This document shows positions 9,101 to 13,930 of a stretch of 13,930 nucleotides of DNA, piece by piece; the stretch's first letter is position 1; every line of letters begins with the position of its first letter. The stretch is from positions 2,481 through 16,410 of the forward strand of contig JAHZGZ010000261.1 in NCBI GenBank assembly GCA_019420545.1. Reading direction: 5' to 3'. Both the position numbers and the translations under genes were made by a program. The DNA is from Bacteroidales bacterium. Lineage in GTDB: Bacteria; Bacteroidota; Bacteroidia; Bacteroidales; Muribaculaceae. The notes under the pieces were generated by a model that was given only the letters and a program-made list of their open reading frames with translations, was not told where the DNA came from and ran no database searches.

Positions 9101-9463
9101 CCGACGATAATCGATGAGGATCAGGAGATGATGCAACGGCTCCTCAAATTCCTCGACACCCGTATCGGCGACGAAAATCTTAAGATTGAGGAACTTGCCG
9201 AAGCGGTAAACATGGGCCGCACGGTATTCTACGGCAAGATAAAGACTCTGGTAGGTATGTCTCCGAGCGATTTCCTGCGCCGGCTGCGCCTGCAACGCGC
9301 ACAGGAACTCATCTCCAACAGCCGCATGAGTTTCTCCCAGATAGCTTTTGCCGTAGGCTTCTCCGATCCGAAGTATTTCACAAAGTGCTTCAAGAAAGAG
9401 ACCGGAATGACCCCGTCGGAATTCCGCAGCAAGAATTCAAGCCACGACAGCAAAGAGGGCTAA
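6185..9463 (+). CDS. Membrane-anchored propeller/Y_Y_Y AraC-type regulator lacking kinase and receiver domains
   Basis: This protein of 1092 residues (from 6185) has the sensor layout of Bacteroidetes hybrid two-component systems. An uncleaved or cleaved N-terminal signal segment (about 12-38) is followed by many Reg_prop repeats of the form VYSLLTDSRGTTWIGTKGRGLY and DSRGRIWLATYGSGV, enough for two beta-propellers. A Y_Y_Y domain (about 800-882) and one membrane helix (about 888-909) come next. The cytoplasmic side is short: a charged coiled-coil (about 914-952), a proline-rich linker (955-966), then an AraC helix-turn-helix domain (about 995-1085; IEELAEAVNMGRTVFYGKIK and FSQIAFAVGFSDPKYFTKCF). 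No HisKA H-box, ATPase N/G boxes or receiver Asp pocket is present, so it appears to be a one-component signal transducer. The frame also opens at an ATG at 6089, but the promoter at 6096-6127 favours 6185. It is divergent from the SusC operon, its probable target. Confidence 0.9.
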   Translation: MNTTVTGTDSSRYRARRPIATAGMLIAAAMLYINICAQPFCRVRTYRTSDGLPSHNVSRIAQDNSDLIWVSTWGGLANFDGNRFISYRSGDNNGTLPTNRITSIWPDRHGRIWMHLYGELPYYLDIATGKFRTVNEDVARKIGGDYHCRSVSVAPSGIWLIGSRGKPTVRLNAENPSDTAAMEVWDSAHMASLGAKRINGVKSTPSGLEWIFTDSGISLYGSDVHADGTFMEPVELDGKNYFLTTDGRAYVYTGGKLSALAAVPGRPSVTAGRKLDERRLMVATSTGIAIYDTPTARWNIIPSPGNEQVSDLFVDSKGNIWAFTTEGNVLFSRNGTSPARRIDMENAVTPVTVSRHPIWLEDASGTVWLAPRNRPFGYYCESHGMIRPVPLVSPQLNYSTIPSIERFFIDNQSNLWLSGAHDLTCVTFGRRSINMLPLERNQEVRAISVNPDSTILVGTATGLISLLDRKGNVKGYLTQTTGRDGTATAKISASPQPFSYRVYSLLTDSRGTTWIGTKGRGLYTIDPQGRVTNYIRTNDPYSIGCDSIYQVMEDSRGRIWLATYGSGVHIAQPDGAAGYRFIHRGNDMNGYPADGFNRVRRVEEGPDGTMLLSTTEGFLTVDGRAENAATMKFFHTTHIEGDSTSLLTPNVMQILSGRNGRIYVATMDGVQMIADRTLLKDNLKLKPIDMRSGNTGIDNVLALGETPDGRIYIVRESGVVAYNPATGADRTLSHTDNAEFTEALPAYDGHTMWAGALSGPALFDPDEKIPGVDNPKIIVTKVMHGSKPDTDTGLNPSEITVGGNERNLTVEFAALDYTDVGSLRYAYRLDNDTLWHNLGSEGRVKFGRLSPGVHTLYLRSTNSMGRWVNNVKELTLTVEPSFWQSWRGIMLMTLIVLVVAGAAVGVYILRRDNVRMSEINEQQRRTLEEITRVMHEQALMAQAAREAEEAQRNNPSEPPAPAPQAPDYRLESPTIIDEDQEMMQRLLKFLDTRIGDENLKIEELAEAVNMGRTVFYGKIKTLVGMSPSDFLRRLRLQRAQELISNSRMSFSQIAFAVGFSDPKYFTKCFKKETGMTPSEFRSKNSSHDSKEG

Positions 9464-9516
9464 CCGCTTACCGGACGCATACGCATGTAACTATCATTGT
9501 TACGACATATATAATA

Positions 9517-9562
9517 ATACAGTGCATGCCGTCGGAATCGATTCCGACGGCATGCACTGTAT
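9517..9562. terminator. Perfect 46-base palindrome between convergent genes, likely bidirectional terminator
   Basis: Bases 9517-9539 are an exact reverse complement of 9540-9562, with the centre at AATCGATT. As RNA either strand can form a hairpin of about 21 base pairs with a 4-base loop. It lies between the regulator stop (9463) and the metK stop (9583), which converge on it. Flanks are AT-rich (TATATAATA and ATATAATT) but have no long T-run, so termination strength is uncertain. Position and symmetry make a shared terminator the simplest reading. Confidence 0.75.
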
Positions 9563-9580
9563 ATAATTGCCGCGAAGAAA

Positions 9581-10867
9581 TCAGAGGCCGAAAGCCTTGC
9601 GTATATCGTCGACGCGATCAAGCTTCTCCCATGTAAAGAGTTCGACCTCACGCGAAAGGCCCGGTACACATTTGCTGTGCCAGGTGGCGGTGACGGGCTT
9701 GCGGCCTACATGACCGTAAGCGGCAGTCATCTGGTAGATGGGATTGCGGAGTTTGAGGCGCTGTTCGATAGCATGCGGACGCATGTCGAAGAGTTCACTT
9801 ACCTTGGCCGAGATCTCGGCGTCGCTCATGGCTACGTTGGCGGTACCGCGTGTATTGACATAAAGGCTTACGGGACGGGCCACGCCGATCGCGTAGGCCA
9901 CCTGTACGAGCGCTTCACGGGCCACACCGGCGGCAACGAGATTTTTGGCGATATGACGTGCGGCATATGCAGCCGAACGGTCGACCTTCGACGGATCCTT
10001 TCCCGAGAACGCACCGCCCCCATGAGCACCGCGGCCGCCGTAGGTGTCTACCACAATCTTGCGTCCTGTCAGACCGGTATCTCCATGAGGACCGCCGATC
10101 ACAAACTTGCCGGTCGGGTTTACGTGGAGTATGAGTTCGTCATCGAAAAGTATGCGCAGATTCTCGGGCAGTACTGCCTTGACACGCGGAAGGAGTATGT
10201 CGCGCACGTCGGTACGTATCTTGTCGAGCATCAGCTCGTCGGCCTCGGCCTGCGAAGCGGCATCTTCGGCGGGAATAAACTCGTCGTGCTGGGTCGATAC
10301 CACAATGGTATGGATGCGTACCGGAAGATTCTGCGTGTCATACTCCACCGTCACCTGGCTTTTCGCGTCGGGACGCAGATAGGTCATCTCGCGGCCCTCG
10401 CGGCGTATTTTGGCAAGTTCTACCAGCAGTATATGACTGAGGTAGAGCGGGAGAGGCATGTAGTCGGGGGTTTCGTCGATGGCGAAGCCAAACATCATGC
10501 CCTGGTCGCCGGCACCCTGTTCCTCCTTTACGGCACGGTCGACGCCTCGGTTGATATCGGCGCTCTGCTCGTGAAGGGCCGAGAGTATGCCGCAGGCATT
10601 GCCGTCGAAACGCAGCTCGCTGCGGTCGTAGCCTATGTCGGTAATCACCTTGCGGGCCACGGTCTGAAGATCGATGTAGGCTTCGGAATTGACCTCTCCG
10701 GCTATTACCACCTGACCGGTGGTGACGAGGGTCTCACATGCGACTTTCGACTCGGGATCCTGGGCGAGGAACTCGTCGAGCACGGCGTCGCTTATCTGGT
10801 CGGCAACCTTGTCGGGATGTCCCTCGGATACCGATTCTGAGGTAAAGAGATAGTGGTTGATATTCAT
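9581..10867 (-). CDS. metK: S-adenosylmethionine synthase (methionine adenosyltransferase)
   Basis: This cytoplasmic enzyme makes S-adenosylmethionine from methionine and ATP, the methyl donor of the cell. The 428-residue protein shows the canonical start MNINHYLFTSESVSEGHPDK, with the catalytic-site HPDK at 17-20. It also has signature 1 GAGDQGMMFGF (118-128) and signature 2 GGGAFSGKD (283-291, phosphate-binding loop). Length fits the family in Bacteroidetes. The frame is open 39 codons further upstream (to 10984), but those residues do not resemble MetK and cover the leader terminator, so the ATG at 10867 is the start. The gene stands alone and ends at the shared palindrome facing the regulator gene. 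Its leader of about 220 bases carries a SAM-II-like riboswitch and a terminator, so expression is probably reduced when SAM is abundant. Confidence 0.97.
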   Translation of the reverse strand: MNINHYLFTSESVSEGHPDKVADQISDAVLDEFLAQDPESKVACETLVTTGQVVIAGEVNSEAYIDLQTVARKVITDIGYDRSELRFDGNACGILSALHEQSADINRGVDRAVKEEQGAGDQGMMFGFAIDETPDYMPLPLYLSHILLVELAKIRREGREMTYLRPDAKSQVTVEYDTQNLPVRIHTIVVSTQHDEFIPAEDAASQAEADELMLDKIRTDVRDILLPRVKAVLPENLRILFDDELILHVNPTGKFVIGGPHGDTGLTGRKIVVDTYGGRGAHGGGAFSGKDPSKVDRSAAYAARHIAKNLVAAGVAREALVQVAYAIGVARPVSLYVNTRGTANVAMSDAEISAKVSELFDMRPHAIEQRLKLRNPIYQMTAAYGHVGRKPVTATWHSKCVPGLSREVELFTWEKLDRVDDIRKAFGL

Positions 10868-10922
10868 ATTTCCTGTAAATATAACTTTTGTAATCGATGG
10901 GCTGTATCCGGCAATCGGGCAT

Positions 10923-10965
10923 AAAAAATCTCCGACACCGGGGGTCGTATACCATCCGGGCGGAG
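10923..10965 (-). terminator. Intrinsic terminator in the metK leader (attenuator)
   Basis: On the minus strand CTCCG (10965-10961) pairs with CGGAG (10934-10930). Inside this stem CCGG near 10959-10956 can pair with CCGG near 10942-10939. The hairpin is followed directly by ATTTTTTA, with six T's at 10928-10923. It lies after the SAM-II-like aptamer and about 55 bases before the metK start codon. This is the position expected of a riboswitch-controlled terminator, not an end-of-gene terminator. Confidence 0.7.
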
Positions 10966-11029
10966 TAAAATATGCATTGTACAAACCTCTGTCGTTACGG
11001 TCGTGCAGCCTTCCTGCATGAGGACAAGC

Positions 11030-11077
11030 GGTTTTAGCATTTTTTACGGTGGTTGCAAGCAGCCAAATTTGTCCACC
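11030..11077 (-). promoter_or_regulatory. SAM-II-class riboswitch aptamer upstream of metK
   Basis: Read on the minus strand, GGTGG (11077-11073) pairs with CCACC (11052-11048) to form stem P1. The loop contains ATTTGGC and then GCTTGCAA directly before the 3' strand of P1. Downstream come GTAAAAAATGCTAAAACC. These match what I recall of the SAM-II (metA/SAM-alpha) core: UUUGRC, GCUUGCARCC, a GUAAA-like linker and GCUAAA. The pseudoknot is also preserved: loop GG (11064-11063) can pair with tail CC (11031-11030), and loop TTGC with tail GCTAA, apart from a T-T mismatch. The aptamer begins about 12 bases after the predicted transcription start. Being in front of metK fits SAM feedback. SAM-V shares a similar core and cannot be excluded by eye. 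Confidence 0.75.
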
Positions 11078-11095
11078 TTAATTGGTATCGTGCCG

Positions 11096-11103
11096 CAAAG
11101 TTA
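11096..11103 (-). promoter_or_regulatory. metK: metK -7 promoter box
   Basis: The minus strand reads TAACTTTG, a full match to the Bacteroidetes -7 consensus TAnnTTTG. No TTTG is present about 20 bases upstream, so the -33 box is weak. Transcription would start near 11090, just before the riboswitch stem. Confidence 0.6.
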
Positions 11104-11176
11104 CATCTTTTCTCCATAATTCCGGCTATCGCTTCCCATAAATTTATTGTACCGACACAACAAATTGGCATTTTAA

Positions 11177-11238
11177 AACGCTACATATAATATATTATGA
11201 GAAAAAAACGCTATATTTGCACGCTGAAAAATAGCGTT
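11177..11238. repeat. Three AACGCTA boxes around the secDF promoter
   Basis: AACGCTA occurs at 11177-11183 and 11207-11213, exactly 30 bases apart, and inverted as TAGCGTT at 11232-11238. The second and third copies form an 8-base inverted repeat (AACGCTAT / ATAGCGTT, 11207-11214 and 11231-11238). An AT-only palindrome ATAATATATTAT (11187-11198) lies between the first two. The group straddles the -7 box of secDF, a layout suggesting an operator; the binding protein is unknown. Confidence 0.5.
11212..11219 (+). promoter_or_regulatory. secDF -7 promoter box and leader
   Basis: TATATTTG is a full match to the TAnnTTTG consensus; no TTTG is visible at -33. Transcription would start near 11225, leaving a leader of about 175 bases before the ATG at 11401. 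The leader has no strong terminator. It contains short hairpin potential (CGGT-TGA-ACCG near 11335-11345) and a small out-of-frame open frame that overlaps the secDF start. Confidence 0.6.
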
Positions 11239-11400
11239 AAATCTTATTCTTTGTAAAAAGTCGGAGAATTGGAGGGCGATTTTTCAATTGACGGCTATGC
11301 GGCGCAGCGATTCATCACAATGGCCAGAACTCGCGGTTGAACCGTCGGCAATACTGACAATTATATTTAACTACTTTAATCATATCATCTTAACCAACAC

Positions 11401-13930
11401 ATGCAAAGCAAAGGTACGACCGGAAGCGCCATTTCCGGTGTAATAGCAATCTTCCTCGTGCTCGTGTGTCTGTTCTATCTCTCATTCACGTGGGTTACCA
11501 ACCGCTATGAGAAGAAAGGCCAGGAGTACGCGCTGGCAATCGCCAACGGCGATGCCAATTCCGAAGCTTACACAAAGGCTTACAAAAACTACATCGACTC
11601 GATCGGTAAAGAGAAGGTGTACCCGGTATTCGGCTATACATTCAATCAGGTACAGAAGATGGGCGTAGGCCTCGGCCTCGACCTGAAAGGAGGTATGAAC
11701 GTAATCCTCCAGGTAAGCGTCCCCGACATTCTGCGCTCTATCGCCAATGCCGACGACAACAAGACATTCAACCGCGTCCTCGCCGCCACCGACTCGGTAG
11801 TGAAACGCACCAAGACCAGCGACTATGTGGCTGCTTTCTTCAAGCAGTACAAGGAGATGGAGCCGGGCGCCGACATGGCCGTAGTATTCAAGAACGTGGC
11901 CAAGCGCGGTGAAAGCGCCGACCAGGTTGAGGCTACCGTAAAGCAGGAGGTCAAGGATCGCGTCAACTCATCGACCAACGTGCTCCGCAACCGTATCGAC
12001 CAGTTCGGCGTGGTAGCCCCCAACATCCAGGAGCTTGAAAAGGACGGCCAGATTCTCCTTGAGCTTCCGGGCGTAAAGGAGCATGACCGTGTGCGCGACC
12101 TTCTCAAAGCATCGGCCAACCTCGAGTTCTACGAGGTATACAACCTTGAGGATATCCAGAGCCAGCTTATGGCACTTGAGAACGCTCTCCGTGCCGACAG
12201 CACAGGCGTCGCCAAGACATTCTTCGGCTACTTCGACGGCCAGGGCTATCAGGGCACTCCTTACATAGGTATGGCCACACAGGCCCACCGCGAGGTGATC
12301 GACTCGATCCTCGGCACCGCCACTGCCGCACGCATTCTCCCCACCAACCTCAAGCTCCGCTGGGAGGTGAAGCCTCAGGAAGTCACCTACACTGACACCG
12401 TGACCAACACCACCCGCAAGGCCGACATATATCAGCTCGTGGCTCTGAAGAGCAACAACGGCAAGCCCGCTCTCGGCGGCGATGTCGTTACCAACGCCAC
12501 CAGCGACTTCGACAACATGCAGGGCAACTACGTAAGCATGGAGATGAACACCGAAGGCGCCAAGCAGTGGGCACGCGTTACCCAGAACAACCTGGGCAAG
12601 CCGGTGGCTATCGTGCTCGACGAAGCTGTGTACTCTGCTCCGCGCATCAACAGTGTGATCGAAGGCGGCCGCTCGCAGATTACCGGCAACTTCTCGGTCG
12701 ACGACGCAAAGGACCTTGCCAACGTGCTCAAATCGGGTAAGATGGCAGCCAAGGTCGATATCGTAAGCGATACCGTAATCGGCCCGTCGCTCGGTAAGCA
12801 GGCCATCGAAGACGGATTCCTGTCGTTCGTCATCGCCCTCGTGCTCCTCATGATCTTCATGATGGCATTCTACGGCGTTATCCCCGGCCTCATCGCCAAC
12901 ATCGGCCTTGTATGCAACCTCTTCTTCACATTCGGTATCCTCGCCTCGTTCCAGGCAGTGCTCACGCTCTCAGGTATCGCCGGTATCGTGCTGGCACTCG
13001 GTATGGCGGTCGACGCCAACGTGCTTATCTTCGAGCGCACCAAGGAAGAGCTTCGCGCCGGCAAGAATATCCATCAGGCTATCGCCGACGGTTACTCCAA
13101 CGCCTTCTCGGCCATCTTCGACTCCAACCTTACTTCGATCATCACGGCAGTAATCCTGCTACTCTACGGTACAGGTCCAATCAAGGGCTTCGCCACCACC
13201 CTTATCATCGGTATCGTTTGCTCGTTCTTCACAGCAGTGTTCCTTACCCGTCTGGTATTCGTGGCATTCGGCAAGACCAAACCGTTCCTCAATCTCACAT
13301 TCACCACTCCGCTCTCGCGCGGCAAGCTTGAGAATGTGAAGTTCAACTTCCTCGGCGCCCGCAAGTGGTCGTTCATGGTAGCCGGTGCATTCATAATCAT
13401 CGTGGTTATCTCGCTCTTTGTACGCGGCCTCAACCAGGGTATCGACTTCTCCGGCGGCCGTACCTACATCGTGCAGTTCGACCATGAAGTGAAGACCACC
13501 GATCTTCAGCAGAAACTCGCTCCGATGTTCCCCGACGCATCGCTCTCGGTAATCACCATCGACAACGATACCAAGGTACGTATTTCTACCAACTACAAGA
13601 TCAACGAGGAGACCGACGGCGTGGACCAGGAGATCACCAACATCCTCTACAACACCCTCCGGAGCGACCTCGGCGACATGAGCCTCGAGGACTTCTCGAC
13701 CACCAACGAGAATATCGGTATACAGCAGTCGCAGAAAGTAGGCCCGACCATCGCCGCCGACATGAAGCAGAACGCCTATATCGCCGTTGTGCTCTCGCTT
13801 ATCGCGATGTTCCTCTACATACTGCTCCGCTTCCACAACATAGCATTCTCGGTAGGCGCGCTTGCAGCCGTTGCATTCACCGCCTTTACCGTGATCGGTT
13901 TCTACACCCTCTTCTGGGGCGTGCTTCCCT
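11401..13930 (+). CDS. secDF: Fused protein-export membrane protein SecDF (3' end outside window)
   Basis: SecDF is an inner-membrane RND-type partner of SecYEG that uses proton flow to pull exported proteins into the periplasm. The frame is open from the ATG at 11401 to the window edge (843 residues). In order it shows an N-terminal membrane helix (about 11-30), the SecD motif LGLDLKGG (91-98), a large periplasmic P1 region, membrane helices from about 473, and the SecD signature GMAVDANVLIFERTKEE around the proton-relay Asp538. The SecF half starts near NFLGARKW, with its motif GIDFSGG (680-686), and the first two or so of its later helices reach the window end. Fused SecDF proteins of Bacteroidetes are about 1000 residues, so roughly the last 150 are missing. 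It is divergent from metK with no partner gene in view. Confidence 0.96.
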   Translation, partial: MQSKGTTGSAISGVIAIFLVLVCLFYLSFTWVTNRYEKKGQEYALAIANGDANSEAYTKAYKNYIDSIGKEKVYPVFGYTFNQVQKMGVGLGLDLKGGMNVILQVSVPDILRSIANADDNKTFNRVLAATDSVVKRTKTSDYVAAFFKQYKEMEPGADMAVVFKNVAKRGESADQVEATVKQEVKDRVNSSTNVLRNRIDQFGVVAPNIQELEKDGQILLELPGVKEHDRVRDLLKASANLEFYEVYNLEDIQSQLMALENALRADSTGVAKTFFGYFDGQGYQGTPYIGMATQAHREVIDSILGTATAARILPTNLKLRWEVKPQEVTYTDTVTNTTRKADIYQLVALKSNNGKPALGGDVVTNATSDFDNMQGNYVSMEMNTEGAKQWARVTQNNLGKPVAIVLDEAVYSAPRINSVIEGGRSQITGNFSVDDAKDLANVLKSGKMAAKVDIVSDTVIGPSLGKQAIEDGFLSFVIALVLLMIFMMAFYGVIPGLIANIGLVCNLFFTFGILASFQAVLTLSGIAGIVLALGMAVDANVLIFERTKEELRAGKNIHQAIADGYSNAFSAIFDSNLTSIITAVILLLYGTGPIKGFATTLIIGIVCSFFTAVFLTRLVFVAFGKTKPFLNLTFTTPLSRGKLENVKFNFLGARKWSFMVAGAFIIIVVISLFVRGLNQGIDFSGGRTYIVQFDHEVKTTDLQQKLAPMFPDASLSVITIDNDTKVRISTNYKINEETDGVDQEITNILYNTLRSDLGDMSLEDFSTTNENIGIQQSQKVGPTIAADMKQNAYIAVVLSLIAMFLYILLRFHNIAFSVGALAAVAFTAFTVIGFYTLFWGVLP

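Noticed and set aside
9517..9562. Palindrome as a phage or element attachment site
   Set aside because: There is no integrase, tRNA gene or flanking duplication nearby; the position between two convergent stop codons fits a terminator better.
9677..10840. Open frame of 387 codons on the plus strand opposite metK
   Set aside because: It is fully antisense to an unmistakable metK, and the translation has no recognisable domain. It is a codon-bias shadow.
13159..13836. Minus-strand open frame of 225 codons inside secDF
   Set aside because: It is antisense to conserved SecD/SecF motifs, and its composition is typical of a shadow frame.

Overview
The window looks like chromosome from a Bacteroidales bacterium. 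Four signs support this: a SusC/RagA-type TonB-linked outer-membrane protein, a fused SecDF, a periplasmic double-propeller/Y_Y_Y regulator, and Bacteroidetes-type -7 boxes (TAnnTTTG). The moderately high GC and gene styles would fit a Muribaculaceae-like gut lineage, but that family placement is inference. No tRNA, rRNA, CRISPR array, insertion sequence or phage gene was seen.

Left part (1-5723, minus strand): a three-gene block that reads leftwards. In transcription order it holds a fimbrillin/FimB-Mfa2-like lipoprotein (5723-4827), a lipoprotein with a right-handed beta-helix (4808-3051), and a SusC-like transporter (3030 to beyond position 1, C-terminus cut off). Gaps of 18 and 20 bases indicate one operon. 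The SusD partner is not in the window and would be expected further left. Substrate cannot be told: no glycoside hydrolase, lyase, sulfatase or peptidase is visible.

Middle (5724-9463): a 461-base divergent intergenic region, then a large plus-strand membrane regulator. It has the sensor half of a hybrid two-component system (two-component-type propeller repeats, Y_Y_Y domain, one membrane helix) and an AraC-type DNA-binding domain. The histidine kinase and receiver domains that normally lie between them are missing. It probably controls the divergent SusC operon.

Right part (9464-13930): a 46-base perfect palindrome separates the regulator from the convergent metK gene (S-adenosylmethionine synthase, minus strand). 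The metK leader has a -7 box, then what I read as a SAM-II-class pseudoknot riboswitch, then an intrinsic terminator, then the start codon. This would be feedback attenuation of SAM synthesis. Divergent from metK is secDF (plus strand, C-terminus cut off), preceded by a clean -7 box embedded in a repeated AACGCTA motif.

The two items most worth following up are the kinase-less membrane-anchored AraC regulator next to an oddly ordered SusC operon, and the SAM-II-type attenuator in front of metK.
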